A DNA stretch of 64,000 nt, from positions 37,241,239 to 37,305,238 of the forward strand of contig NC_092312.1 in the NCBI RefSeq assembly GCF_036785885.1, in the 5' to 3' direction. The notes under the pieces are model-generated. The model saw only the letters and a program-made list of their open reading frames with translations, searched no databases and had not been told where the DNA came from. How positions within the stretch are numbered: position 1 is the stretch's first letter; every line of letters begins with the position of its first letter. Positions 12,074 through 24,690 of the stretch are shown here, piece after piece. Both the position numbers and the translations under genes were made by a program. Source of the stretch: Coffea arabica (taxonomy: Eukaryota; Streptophyta; Magnoliopsida; Gentianales; Rubiaceae).

Positions 12074-12836
12074 TGATAGTAATTGGTTGTGGCATATGTG
12101 ATTTGGTCATTTCAATTTTGACAGTTTGAGATTTTTGGCCAATAGAAGAATGGTTGGTGAGTTGCCTAGTATACAAATTCTGATAGAGTCTGTGATTTGT
12201 GCATTTTGGAAAAACAACACAAGGATGCTTTTCAAACTAGAAAATCATGGAGGACAAAAAGACCATTGAAAATTATTCATTCAGACTTGTGCATTGTGGA
12301 GGTCCCTTCTAATGGTGGTTGCAGGTATTTTATTACTTTTATTGATAACTTTAATGGAAAAGTCGGAATGCATTTTTTGAAGCAGAAATCTAATGCCAGT
12401 GACACTTTTAAAAATTTTAAAACTTTTGTTGAGAGGCAAAGTAGCTATCATATTAAAATCTTGAGAATAGATAGGGGTCAGGAATATTTCGTTTATGATA
12501 CTTTTCTTGAAAAAATTGGAACACAGCATCAGTTGATTACTAGGTACACTCCACAACAAAATGGACTGACAGAGAGGAAGACTAGGACAATTATGGATAC
12601 GATGAGGTGTATGTTAAAGTTGTAAAATATGTCAAAGTCTTTTTGGATAGAGGCAGTTTCTTGTGCAATTTATTTGTTGAACAGGTGTCCTACTAGAAGT
12701 ATTCTCGAAAAAACTTTTGAAAAGTTTGAAGTAGTAGGAGATCATTTGTTGGCCATCTTAGAGTTTTTAGGTGTATTGCCTATTCTCATATTTCTGACCA
12801 ATTAAGGAAGAAACTTGATGAAAAGAGGGAGAAGTG
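12074..12836 (+). pseudogene. Ty1/copia pol, integrase part (interrupted)
   Basis: The fragment starts with the GAG-pre-integrase motif (WLWHM then FGHFNFDSL, with an in-frame stop between) and, after a one-base frameshift, CDLCILEKQH. The integrase core follows (PLKIIHSDLC, FITFIDNF, LRIDRGQEYF, YTPQQNGLTERK). A stop follows MLKL, then SFWIEAVSCAIYLLNRCPTR and a diverged segment ending at EKREKC. At that Cys codon the element is cut by the gypsy insertion that begins at 12837, and it continues at 18078. Several stops and frameshifts show it is dead. Confidence 0.85.
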
Positions 12837-13479
12837 TGATGTAAATGCGAGTTCATGTTCGAACCATCAAATCTAAAAGTGTCGAAGTGCAAGTTGAAGT
12901 GTAAACCAGTAGACAGATTACAATCCATGGGACCAAACCGGATAATAATCATGAGGAAACCGTCCCATGATTTCATGGTAGATTTCATTTTTCAATTTTG
13001 TTAAATTTTATAGTTTAAGTTATTTTCTATTTCCTATTGTTAGTTTGGTACAATAAATGGCTAAAGGTCATGTGGCAATTATTGAGCCAATTAGAGTTAG
13101 CTAGTTTCCTATTCTAGTCGAGTTAGGGTTTAGGCAAGTAGTTACCATTTCCTAGTTTGGTTGGAATTATTAAGCCTTGTAAAAGGCTATAAATAAAGCC
13201 TTAGTCCAACATTATTTTCAGATTAAGAAGATTGAGAAATTTTCCAGCAAAACTGCTGTTGAGAGAAACCTCTTTTCATGACTTTCGAAAGCTAACTTGA
13301 GAAACTTAGTGCTGTCCTAAGATGATTGAAGACTTATAGATTGAGAACGCACTCAATCGTGGCATCTAGCTACCGCTGGTTCGATACTCAAGCAGTTCCT
13401 TGTGTCGTTCTCAACTCTATCTTCCAACGTTGATACCAAGTCATCTTCTAAGTCTTGGTCTTGTATAGAGTTTGTATTA
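12837..13479 (+). repeat. 5' LTR of nested gypsy element
   Basis: Starts TGATGTAAATGCGAG and ends GAGTTTGTATTA. It aligns throughout with 17433-18077. It contains a promoter-like GGCTATAAATAAAGCC near 13185, a good TATA box, followed by the probable transcript start. Confidence 0.88.
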
Positions 13480-13481
13480 GT

Positions 13482-13493
13482 TGGTATCAGAAC
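13482..13493 (+). promoter_or_regulatory. Primer binding site (initiator tRNA-Met)
   Basis: TGGTATCAGAAC lies two bases after the left LTR. It matches the tRNA-iMet complement TGGTATCAGAGC except at one position. Confidence 0.85.
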
Positions 13494-14912
13494 TTGTTGA
13501 AGAGGTATCACATATATCTCTTGTTTTCTATTTTGTTGTCGTGTTTAAGGTTTTATCCGTGTGTTTCTTGTTGTTCGTGTTCCAAAAAAAAAAGAGGAAA
13601 CTGTTCACGGGAGTACTGTAGCAGCATTGTTCATCGCTATTGTAGCAATACTGTTCATCCCAAAATCACTGTTCACTTGTAAATTTCTATTGTTTTAGTT
13701 GTCAATCTCTCTCTTGTTCATTGTTTCGTTGGTGTTTTGAGTCAAAAAAAAAAAACTAGTTGTACATCCGAAGTGTCTTTAGGGTTCTTGGAGTTTTGTT
13801 TTCTTGAATTGTGTAGGCTGTCCGAATCTGATTTGCATTGTTTCTTGAATTGTTGAATCAAGTTCTTGGATTTCTTGAGTTTCGTGATTGATAAAACAGC
13901 AATCATGAAGTTCTTGGAGCCATAAACTGGTTCTTGAAAGAAAACCTGAAAATTCATAGTTGTCCGTGTGTTTCTTGAAGAAACTGTTGAACCTTCTTGA
14001 CCGTTGAAATTCTTGATTAAAAAAAAAATTTTCTGAAAAATCTTGAATATCTTGCTGGGTTTCTTGGGTTCTTGATTGAAATTCATCAAAGAAAGCCAAC
14101 CCCTAATCGGGTTACTTGACGGAACCCTAGTCGCCAAAATTTTCCTTGCATCGTTGCTAGTTTCTTGTTGCTTAAAAAAGAATTGCGGCAATGAAATTCA
14201 GTTGAAAACATCCTAAAAAATTTCCAAATTTTGGTTGCCAATTAAAGGGGAGTACACAGCTGCATAAAAGAAAAGGAATCCAGTAGCTCTTTGTTTCCTA
14301 ATTCGAATTGGATTCCTTATCATTTGTTTCCAAAGTGGCCGCCTTGCCCAAAACTCTTTGGGAAATCAATCAACTGGGGAAACCAACTTCTTGTCTAGGT
14401 GGGAAATGAAATATTTCCAGCCTTAATTTCCAAATTCCAGCCCTGGTTATTAAATTCTAGCCGCGCAACATAAATTCTTGTCGGGTAGGATTGCATCTAC
14501 TTCTTCTTGTTCCCAATCTTACCTAGCTTTCAAAATGTTTTAGCTTGTATTCTTATCAGTCAAATCCCATTCTTTTCCATGTTTTTCCAGAATATATTGT
14601 AGTATTTTTCCAGTAGTTTTGAGTCCTTTAAGTTGAGCTTTTAGTGGCATTAAATTTCTGGTTGTGCCATTGAATCCTTCTAGCCAAGTCGAACCAACAT
14701 TACCACAAGTGTGAATCAAATTTAATAAGTCAACATCACCTTGAGGAAGTTACTAATTTCTTCAAGTTAAGTGAGTAACAAGCTGTGGAAGCTGAGTTGG
14801 AGAGATCCTTTGAGTGATTGAGTTAAACACGAGCGGGAGTGTAAACACTATGGGAGTGATAGTGAGGTCTACATATATTTGTTAGCACTAATATTTTTGC
14901 AGGTATAACAAC

Positions 14913-16569
14913 ATGTCCAATGAGGAAGAATCATCATGCTTTGCCAAGCTCAATAATGAGGCCTTGATAAGTGAAATGCAGCAAATAATGCATGATGCTT
15001 TCGAGCCACTTCAAAGACAACTTGATCAAGTGATGAACATGGTTGTCAAGAGGAGGGGTTCCATGCCGTCTTCCTCAAAGAAAACAAGGTTGTCTCGTCC
15101 CATTGATCAACGTGACACATCAAAGTCCGCCTATTCAAGAAAGGTGGAGATGGATCATTTGATCTTTTCGAGGTCTAAACCTAGAGTTGAATCAATTAAT
15201 GAGGGACAATATGGGAGACATATCAACACCTTCTACAAGAGAAGTGTGCCAGGGAACTAGATAGGGCTGATTGTAAACAAAAGAATGAGCAAAGGGCTGA
15301 GGAAAATAGAGTGAAAAAAGGCAAAAGTAATTCGGCCATAGTACAAAGAAAAGAAAGGACATTGGCCATGTCTGCAAAAGCCGAGGATGTGAAGAAGATT
15401 TGATTCCTAACAGACTAACGTTTGCATTGTTTAGTGTTCCTTCCTTTGTGTAGGTTGAGCAAGGCGTGGTCACATTTTCTTTGTTTTGTTCATTGCCTAC
15501 GTCTATTGGAAGGCTTGCAAGTTTTCATGGAGTGTGCATACTAAGTGTTGCAAGTCTTTGTGGTCGTTGAAGATTACTTCAAGGAGATGGAGATGGCAAT
15601 GCTTAGCGCTGATGTGCATGAAGATGAGGAGGCAACAATGGCACATTTTCTTAATGGCTTAAAAGTTGAAATTGCCAAAGTTGTGGAACTTCAAAACTAT
15701 CTAGCCTTGCAAGAGTTGGTGGACAAAGCTATCAAAGTGGAACAGCGCTTCAAGAGGAGAGGTAGTACACATTCCAATGCTCACTCTCAAGCTGAAAATT
15801 GGAAGAATCAGCAGCTTAACAAGGAGGAAAGAGCCATGTCTTCTTCCAAGCCATCAAGGCCAAGGGCTCCATTCCAAAATTTGGCTCCCAAGTCAATTCT
15901 AAGGCTGCCCAGGATATGTCAAGGTCGCACAACCGGGATGCCAAATGTTTTAGGTGTCAAGGGTTCAGGCATATTGCATCCCAATGCCCTAATCAATGGA
16001 CTATGATCATACTGTCTAGCAGAGAAATGGTTACTAATGACGTGAAAGAGTATGAACGAATGCCCCTACTTGTGGAAGATGATGATTCTAGAGAGGAAAT
16101 ATTACCTCCTAATGAAGTAGTAGGGTTGGTGACATTGAAGGCATTAACCACTCAAATGAGGGAGGATAAGGATCAACGTAGCAACATCTTGTATACTCGT
16201 TGCCACGTGAAGGATAAGGTGTGCAGTGTGATAGTTGATCCAAGAAGTTGCACCAATGTGGCAAGCTTACTCATGGTTCAAAAGTTGGGTCTTCCAGCTA
16301 CTTCACATCCAAAGCCATATCATTTCCAATGGTTGAACGATGAGGGAGATGTACGAGTGTATCGCCAAGTACTCATGTCATTTCGCATTGGTTGCTATGA
16401 GGATGAGATCTTATGTGATATAGTACCAATGCAAGCTAGCCATCTGCTACTTGGGAGGCCTTGGCAGTACGATAGGCATGTTAGATATGATGGTTACACG
16501 AATAAGTACTCCTTCGTACATGGTGGTAGAAAGGTGACACTTGTGCCACTCACTCCTAGCCAGGTCTGA
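14913..16569 (+). pseudogene. gag-protease of nested gypsy element (broken)
   Basis: An N-terminal gag piece (14913-15260, starting MSNEEESS) is followed by a disrupted stretch and then the gag core (15545 on: VEDYFKEMEMAM, EATMAHFLNGL). A frame change near 15916-16006 leads to a CCHC zinc knuckle (CFRCQGFRHIASQC, spacing C-2-C-4-H-4-C). A retropepsin-like protease follows, with SCTNVAS, CDIVPM and HLLLGRPWQYDR. At the active site, where relatives have an Asp-Gly-Gly sequence before SCTNVAS, this copy reads Asp-Pro-Arg, so the protease is probably inactive. The open frame ends at 16569 with LVPLTPSQV; no polymerase follows. Confidence 0.82.
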
Positions 16570-17419
16570 GGGGATCAAGTAAGGCTTAAACAAGAGGTGA
16601 GAAAGAAAGTGAACAAAAGAAGTAAGAGAAAAAGGAAAAATCAACTTTGTTAGTGAGAGTTGGGAGCGAGGAGCAAGTTTTTGACACTAACCTCTTTCAA
16701 CTTGATCTTTTGTGTAGGGATGGATTATCTTCTTCCCATGATACTAACTTCGTCTTGTTTAGTGTTAATCGATTTTTGCAGGTGGTGCAAGGTAAAGAAA
16801 AGCTTCTTTTGTTATGTGCTGTGGCGAAGTCACTTGAAGATGTTACGGACTTTCATGGAGTTACATTCAACAGATGGCCAGTACAAGCTCCTAGTGTGCA
16901 CAAGTGCCATTAATTAAGGGACGTTAACTCCTTGTTTACTCAATTCTTCAAATCTGATTGTGAAATTACAGTCATGATTTTTAAGTTGTTTAACTTATTT
17001 TCTGTATGTCCTGGTAGCTCAATGGGTCTTACTTATTTTGTAGGATTTGGGGACTTTCATTTGCTGCCATTTGAATCATTGGCAAACCACAATTTCATCG
17101 TCTTGTTGGAGTTCGAATTAGCTGCCACGGGTGATCCTTTTGCTGAATATTTTGCTAACGAAGTTCGAAGTTATAAAGGTCTTTGCTGCATCACTTATTT
17201 GCGAGTGGTCCGAGGTTATTGGAGAGTTCTTGCTCAAGCAACATATCCATGCTGTGTTCGCATCTATAAGTTGTCCAAGTGACATGTGAGTAGTAATGTG
17301 TGGTTTGTGACATCCTTTATTCTAAGAGAACCATTGTGGTGATGTTAAGTCTGGGATTCATCACTCACTTGCTCTTTTTTTCAATCACCCCTTCCATGAT
17401 TTCAGGACAAATCTTTTTC
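16570..17419 (+). other. 3' internal region of nested gypsy element, no conserved domain
   Basis: Open frames at 16647-16913 and 16932-17282 lie in the space between protease and purine tract. They show no reverse transcriptase, RNase H or integrase motif. I read this as what remains after internal deletion of pol. Confidence 0.5.
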
Positions 17420-17432
17420 AAGAGGAGGGGAA
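17420..17432 (+). promoter_or_regulatory. Polypurine tract
   Basis: AAGAGGAGGGGAA directly abuts the right LTR, as expected for plus-strand priming. Confidence 0.8.
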
Positions 17433-18077
17433 TGATGGGAATGTGAGCTCATGTTCGGCCCATCAAATCTAAAAGTACCAAAGTGCAAACTGAATTGTAA
17501 ACCAGTGGACGAATTACAATCCATGGGACCAAACCAATTAATAATCATGAGAAAACCGTCCCATGGTTTCATGGTAGATTTCATTTTTCAATTTTATTAA
17601 ATTTTATAGTTTAAGTTATTTTCTATTTCCTATTGTTAGTTTGGTGGAATAAATGGCTAAAGGTCATGTGCACCATTATTGAGCCAATTAGAGTTAGTTA
17701 GTTTCTTATTTTAGTCGAGTTAAGGTTTAGGCAAGTAGTTATCTTTTCCAAGTTTGGTTGGAATTATTAAGTCTTGTAAAAGGCTATAAATAAAGCCTTA
17801 CTCCAACATTATTTTTAGATTAAGAAGATTGAGAAATTTTCTAGCAAAGGTGCTATTGAGGGAAACCTCTTTTCATGGCTTGCGAAAGCTAATTTGAGAA
17901 TCTTAGTGCTGTCCTAAGGTGATCGAAAAATTATTGATTGAGAAATGCAATAAATCTTGGCGTCTAGCTACCATTGGTTCGATACTCAAGCAGTTCCTTG
18001 TGTCATTCTCAACTCCATCTTTCAATGTTGATACCAAGTCATCTTCTAGGTCCTGATCTCGTATAGAGTTCGTATCA
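17433..18077 (+). repeat. 3' LTR of nested gypsy element
   Basis: Starts TGATGGGAATGTGAG and ends GTTCGTATCA. It is followed by AATTG and then the remainder of the interrupted copia reading frame. Confidence 0.88.
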
Positions 18078-19975
18078 AATTGTGTATTTATTGGGTACAA
18101 TGAAGTTTTTCAAACTTACAGGTTGTATAATCCTATGACAGAGAAGGTGATAGTAATTAGAGATGTGATCTTTGATAAAAGAGGTGTTTGGGATTGGTTT
18201 ACTAAATATTCTAAAATAGCAGAGGCGGCTCTAAATTATCAACAAGAGGAGGCTAATAATGATGTTCAACTATTAATAGTTGCTCAGGGTCCACAGACTG
18301 AGTTAATTAGGTGTCCACAGTGTCAGTGATGGATGCCAGCTCATTTACAAGATTAAGTTATTACACCAATGATGTTCCTTCTAGCAAAGATATTATTTAT
18401 TTTGCTTTATTTGCAGATTATGACCCAATTGTGTATGGAGGCAGCCCGTGATGATCGTTTGATGAAAGCAATGGAGGAAGAAATTTATGCAATTGAGAAT
18501 AATAATACTTGGAAGTTTACTTCTCTTCCAACTGGTAAAAAAGTCATTGGAGTGAACTGGATATATAAGACATAATTTAAATCCAGTGGAGAAATTGATA
18601 GATACAATGCGAAATTAGTAGTGAAGAGATACAAGCAGAAACCCGGGATTGACTATTTTCAAGTGTTTGCACCCATTGTCAAACTTGACACAGTCCGTAT
18701 GATAACTTATCTAACTGCCGAAAATAATTGAAACATTTATCAAATGGATGTTAAGTCAACCTTTTTGAATGGAGTACTCAATGAAGAAGCATATGCGGAA
18801 CAGCTTGCAGGATTTGTCAGAAGTGTTTAGGATAATAAAATGTACAGGTTGAAGAGGGTGTTATATGGATTGAAAAAGCCCCAAGAGAGAGGTATACAAG
18901 AATTTATTTATATTTTTCTGACTCGTGATTTTCAGAGATGTCCGTACGAGTACACTTTATATATTAAATTTTCTATCAATGTTAATATTTTTATTGTGTG
19001 CTTGTATGTAGATGATTTAATTTTTACAGGAAATAATCCAAAGATGATTGCAGATTTCAGGGTGACTATGATTAAATAATTTGAGATGGCGAATATGGAA
19101 CTCATGCCATATTTCATGGAAATTGAAGTTTTTTAGTCTAACAGTAGGATTTTTATATCTCAAAAGAAATATGCAAATGACATTTTGAAGAAGTTCAAGA
19201 TGGATACAATGAAACCAATTATGATGCCAGCTGAAAAAAAAAAATTGAGATTGACCAAGAAGGGTGCTGTGGATATGTGAATCCTACCTACTTTAAAAAT
19301 TTGATATGGAGTTTGAGATATTTCACATCTATGTGGCTAGATATCAATTCTGTTGTTAGTTTGATTAGTAAGTTTATGAAAAATCCATGTTAGTCACATT
19401 TGCAGGCGGCTAAGAGAATTTTGAGATATATTGGAGGTACTCACAGTGATGGCATTTTTTATTCAAAAAATGATCCAATTGAATTGTTTTATTATAGAGA
19501 CAATGATTGGACAGGTGATACAGTAGAAAGGAAGAGTACTTTAGAATATGCATTTTTTATTGGTTCTGGCGTGTTTTCCTAGAGTTCGAAGAAGCAGCAA
19601 GTGATTGCTGTTTACAGTGGAGGTGGAGTATATTATAGCAGCTAATAGTACAATTCAAGCTTTATGATTGCATCTCATGCTTGGTGTTCTACAACACAAA
19701 TAAGTTAATCCTATGAAAATTTATTGTGATAGTAAGTTTGCGATTGAGTTGTCCAAGAATTCAGTACTCCATGGGTATAAAAAGTATATTGATAGTAAAT
19801 ATCACTTTTATACGTGAGCTGGTTTAAGAAAGCGAGATTCAATTTGATTGTTGCAGAACTGAAGAGCAAATAACTGACATTTTCACCAAGGCATTAAAGA
19901 TGGAGATTTTTGTCAAATTTTTGAAAATGTTGGACATGTTCAAAATTGAGGAGTTTGGTTTAAGGGAAGCATTGT
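18078..19975 (+). pseudogene. Ty1/copia pol, reverse transcriptase and RNase H part
   Basis: Continuation of the copia pol split at 12836: VFIGYNEVFQ and YRLYNPMTEKV directly resume the frame. RT motifs follow: MEEEIYAIENNNTW, GVNWIYKT, MDVKSTFLNG, RLKRVLYGLKKP and the catalytic CLYVDDLIFTGN. RNase H remnants are AAKRILRYIGGT and KKQQVIAV, then near the end TDIFTKALK. There are at least six in-frame stops plus frameshifts, so it is old and dead. Confidence 0.88.
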
Positions 19976-20320
19976 GGGAAAAAAAATTATACCAAACATT
20001 ATTTTATTAGTTAGCCACGTGCTATTAGTTTATTGGTTAGTAATGTTGGTTTTGTTGTTAGGATGTAAGGGTGGTCCCATGGGATAAACTCCCATATTAA
20101 TAGTACTAATAAGTGAGCAAATCCGTAGGGGACACAAGTAGACTAGTGGCCTCTGAGTCATTGGTTGTTTTTGTTTTACATGTCGTTTTTTGTACCATCA
20201 ATAGCCGCAGCCGTATGAATAGATGAAAAAATTGCTTTGCCTCTATATCATTTTTTCTTGATTGTTCCTGTAGATTTACGTGTGTTTATTTGTTTGGGTC
20301 CATCATAAAAAAAAAAGTAG
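19976..20320 (+). repeat. Possible 3' LTR of the copia element
   Basis: It follows the end of pol and has LTR-like content, ending in GGGTCCATCA. No matching left LTR is present upstream of 12074, so the limits are a guess. Confidence 0.3.
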
Positions 20321-22031
20321 AACAATGATTCAACAATTGAGTTTCCAAGAGTTTATGGATGATATTATATAAATTGAGGTAACCAATTGTGTAATCAAAA
20401 TAATACTAATACTAATACATCAAATCTACATGAAGCCCAAAGTGGTGATAAGTTCCAAAACACTCAAAAGTTTTGAAAACAATTAGCATTTCAAAAACTG
20501 AATTATGGAAATAGGATTAATATAAAAAGTACAGACCTATTTGTTGTGTGTATATGGGAGAGGTCCAAAGATATGTAATGAAATCAGTCGTTAAGTAGTA
20601 CAAAAAGGAAGAAGGTGTGAAGGGTAGTGAAGGGAAGACGCGGTAGTAGCGGAAGGATGTCAAAAGAAGACGTGGTCTGATGAAGTCAACAACTAGCAGC
20701 ATGCAGGAGAGAAAGGCGTGAAGTCAAGAAAGGGGAAGGCGCAGGAGTAACGAGTGAAGGCGCTACCAGGGAATCACGCTTTTGCTGGGTTCATGCTGTT
20801 CTTGCTGAAGCTGGGGACCAGTCGAGCTTGAAGATTCTTCTTACATGTGTCGATCACTCATTAGCTATTGGGAGGAGTTAGTTAGATTAGTTTTCTATAA
20901 AGGATACGATCATGTAATTGTTAGGATCATTGGTTAAGATTTTGCTATTGAATTTAGAGAGGGAATAGCCCTTCTGTTGTCTTTTCCCTCAAGTTTTCTA
21001 CATTCTTTTTTCCCCTTCTCCTCTTTTCCCACCAATTCTTTTTCTGTATCCAACTTGAAGTTCATCAATGAAAAATGGTGGTGTTTGTTTGAATCTAATC
21101 AAATTAGTGTGTTAGTTACTTTTTTTGCTTATTCCAACTTTCCATTCCTGCACCATTTCTGGTTCTGTAGCACAACAAGATATTTTTGCAGTACATTTTT
21201 AGGAACTTTGGGGGGGAGTTGAAAAGAAGATGGAAAGGGGAAAACTTTTGCAAGAGAAGGAAGACTCAGCGGGGGTGGTTTCTTAATGAGAATAGGAGCG
21301 GTGGTGGAGGCAGAGGAAATGAGATAAAAAATTTAAACCTAGGAACAGGAGTTAAAAAAAAATCCAACTTGATGGCATTAACCTAAGCAAATAAGAGCAC
21401 AGGAGTCCTCTCACTATACTGGAGATATTGGTCTTCCTCATTCACTTTCACGAGGCAACATACCAATTGCAACTGCCAAATGCTTGACAACAACAGCCGG
21501 CATTGAGCATGTATCAAATTTCTTGAGAGTTTAATACCGCTTGTCTGCATCCCATAAAAGAACAAAAAACTATTAATTTGAATACGCTTGAATTTTTTTA
21601 AAAAAAATTAGGCATTTAACCAGCATTACTAAAAGGTTTTGAGAAACCAAAAGAGAAGAAACAGAGGACGGGAGAAGCAAGCAAAATAGAATTGCTCGGA
21701 AACAGTGATATTTTGAGGCGAAGTGGAAAAAAGCTGTATGAGAAAATGAAAGAGAGAAAATTCAAAGGTGGAAGTGGGAGTGGCATTCTTTTTTTTTTTT
21801 TCAGGACATGATAGATTCTAATTTAAACCTGTGCATACGCATCTGCTGGCAAAACTTTTCAGGATCCTTGGATTTTAAGAATGCAACCCAAGGGATTCGA
21901 TCCCTTAATCTACACCCAAGTAGAGGTTTAATGTTTTCTTGGTAGCCAACTACTCCTAGATTTGAAGTGGGAGTAGTATTCAATGATAGTCAATCCTTTT
22001 TGACAGATAGCCTATAATATGGCACTTAGTA
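20321..22031. other. Gene-free stretch, possible LTR remnant
   Basis: No coding region recognised. Around 20880-21010 a leader-like segment with a CT-rich tail resembles the R/U5 part of an LTR, but no ends, PBS or second copy are seen in the window. Confidence 0.35.
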
Positions 22032-22039
22032 GTTAATCC

Positions 22040-22760
22040 CATAGTTATTAAATCCGATCTAGGGAGAAACCCAGCAAAAGAGATGGATCAACGGATTACT
22101 GGTTCAATCAGTGGGTGAGTGGTCTAACCGGTGGGTCACTAAATACATTTAAATATTATGTTTCATAATTTTTGATGTGGTTAAAATTATAATAAATTAT
22201 GCCATAATAAATGCTCAATTAGTCTAATTTATTACAAAATCATTAATTTTATAAGAATAAACAAAACCTAAATTTAGTTAGCAATCCACCAAATTTCAAG
22301 TATAAAATTTTATCTAAGTGCAATTGTCTAGTTCATTTATGAATTTTAAGTGCAAAAGGTTATTAGGAACGATATTTGCCTATTAAAATGAATTGTGTGA
22401 TATGTTATTTTTTAAATTTATAGAGTTTAGGGAACAATAAAATTTATTAAAAGATTCCAAATAAATTTTATTTTGAAGAAATAAAATAAGAATAAAAATC
22501 TAATACATAATATAAGAAAGACTAAACAATCAACAAATGCATTGTTGGCTCAATGATGACCGCACTAATTCATATACATGAAGTCTTAGGTTCAAATCAT
22601 CACTTTAGCATCTTCTCAAACTTTTTTCATTTCATGCAAACCTGGTTCCTTACAAAATCGGACGGTTTATCGAGTTGATCGATTGAACCGTTGGTTTGTT
22701 GAAAAGTCAACAATTTTATTACATAAACGATTTAATTAACAACCCGGCTTGACTCAATCA
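22040..22760. repeat. hAT-like element remnant (TTATTAAACCC family)
   Basis: Starts CATAGTTATTAAATCCGATC, nearly the inverted end of the element at 6183-6951. GGTTC/CCGGT words occur inside, and an AT-rich core. The right end and target duplication are not found, so it is truncated or degraded. Confidence 0.5.
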
Positions 22761-23130
22761 TCAGCAAAAGGGGTTAAGTTCGAACCCTACCTACATTGAA
22801 AAAAAATTCAAAGTAGGTGCCAAATAACCCTTTGGTCTAGTTAAGTTGTATATCTACTAACCCCTTATACAGTCTTTTTAGGCTCCCCTCCCTGTAAAAT
22901 AGGATAGATTAGTTTATGCAAATATTATCATTGCCATAAAAAAAAAGAAAAAAGAAATGGACAGCCACGTGATTCCATTCTCACATCAGCATATCTCAGC
23001 CAAATTGAAGAGAAAAATTGCCATCACAAACCAGTTATATAATGGCAACAATAACCCTCAAAGACCACAAAATCACAGTGAAAGTGGCCGGAAGAAGCAC
23101 TGTTCATCCAAGCCTTTGACAGGTTGTCGA
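22761..23130. other. Unassigned stretch
   Basis: No recognisable gene. It includes the open frame at 22957-23262, which is low in conserved motifs and probably chance. Confidence 0.35.
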
Positions 23131-24648
23131 TACCTGTGCAATAATAAAAATAAACTTTGTTGCCAATTAAAGCAATCACAACCCAATTCTAAATACTGGA
23201 GCAGGGACTCTACATGTACAATGAATTACTTGATTCACTCTATTTCCAAAGAGTTTACTTAATCCGATATACCAGAATGGGATTGCTTATTCACAAAGAA
23301 TTATTGATTTATAGAAAGGACAAGTAAGGTCGTCTACTCAGGGACTGGAGATATTTGTCTCTTTTGAAATCCATAGTAACAAGGCGGGTGTTTTTGTATA
23401 AACAATGACAATTAAAGCAGTTCAAATAAAATCAAATAGCTAACTAAAAATTAAATGATAATTTACTAAAATTAGATTAATGATGACTAAAGATCTAACC
23501 AAGAAATAACTTCAGCAATGGTTTACCTAATTGATCATCGATGCAAAGGTAATTTCACTTGTTCACTAATAAATAGGTTGTAACTGCCATGCAAACGATG
23601 ACAGTCAACCTCTCCTTACTGTGTCGGTCAATAAGGTACGCCTGTTAATCACCGCTCTAGTTGAGAAATAATTCTAGATACACCCATAAGATTTAATTCT
23701 CCAACTGCCTTACGTATTAGAGGAGCTCTATTCTAACTAAATAACGCACTACCAGGGTTACTATAGAATAGCCCGCGTATTTCCCTGACACAAATCCAAT
23801 CATGCCAGTTGTCACTATTTCAGAGCCATTAAACAATTACGGATTTAATGCTCCAATTGACAATAGGTTACTAAATCAATTCATTATCCGGATCCAAGAT
23901 AATCAACTAATTAAACAATCATAAACACTGCAATCAGAGAATATGCAAATACCAATAAATAAGAGAAATAGATAAAATTAATTCGATTTCACAATTTTTA
24001 GATGAACCAAATCCTCCGTTGTTTCTTAACTAGAAAAGGTGATTTAGTTCATCTCTGTGGAGAAAATCCCAAGCGAAATTGCAGAAATACCAGTCACGGA
24101 CATTGCCTTCGATTGAGAAAATTCAATTCGTTCGAATAATGAAGAAAAGTGAAGCTACAGAAAATGATTAATTGTTTTCCCTTTGTCTTGACATACCAAG
24201 GGAAAAAACTACTAAAAATGAAAAAGAAAAAGTCAAGAGAGAAACTAAAAGTAGTCCAAATTGTCTGCTATCCTTTTTCCTATCTAATTCCTACTACTTC
24301 TCCTATGCAGCTCTCTAGAGAAAAAAGGAAGATTCCCAGTCTTTTTCGATCTCCTTTCTCTTCGGAAACTACCAAAAGAAGAAAAGTCCCAATTTTCCAA
24401 AAGTGCCCTTGGATGCCGTATTTGCTCATGGGATAAGGAAGCAGAGTTGAATTATTCTCCACCGTGTTGACTACTGCTAAAACTCTTCTCCTGATAACCG
24501 TCAAATTGGCACCTTTTATGGTATTTTTGTTCCACTCCCTGTAATAAATACACTTCCAAAAGTGAGTAGAATTTGACAATTAATTCACATTTGATATGGC
24601 AATAGGAAAAATTAATTATAAAATAAATGACAAAATTGTGACTTATCA
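23130..24648 (-). repeat. 3' LTR of Tat/Athila-like gypsy element (outer end uncertain)
   Basis: On the minus strand the LTR begins TGATAAGTCACAATTTTGTC at 24648, right after a purine tract. The segment near 23300-23350, with GTCGTCTACTCAGGGACTGG on the plus strand, is of the type found in LTRs of these elements. The far end is not marked by a second copy; 23130 is an estimate. Confidence 0.5.
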
Positions 24649-24690
24649 TTTCCCCCCATACCTAGACCATGATTATCCTCAAGCATAAGA
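24649..24690 (-). promoter_or_regulatory. Polypurine tract of the Tat/Athila-like element
   Basis: Minus strand reads CTTGAGGATAATCATGG, then GGTATGGGGGGAAA, then the LTR start TGATAAG. This closely follows the arrangement CTTGAGGACAAGCA, GTGTGGGGG, TGATAA known from plant Tat/Athila elements. Confidence 0.7.

Larger units (their letters stand above)
12837..18077 (+). mobile_element. Ty3/gypsy-derived LTR element inserted in copia pol
   Basis: A 5241-bp element with two LTRs (643 and 645 bp, both starting TGATG and ending TATTA/TATCA), a tRNA-Met primer site after the left LTR and a purine tract before the right one. Target duplications AAGTG (12832-12836) and AATTG (18078-18082) differ by one base. 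Only gag and protease are coded; reverse transcriptase, RNase H and integrase are missing, so mobility would have needed helper proteins. The LTRs have diverged visibly, so the insertion is not recent. Confidence 0.88.

Noticed and set aside
13742..14191. Two overlapping minus-strand frames of 106 and 149 aa
   Set aside because: They lie opposite the leader of the nested gypsy element and are rich in Gln, Phe and Lys from repeated TTCTTGA words.
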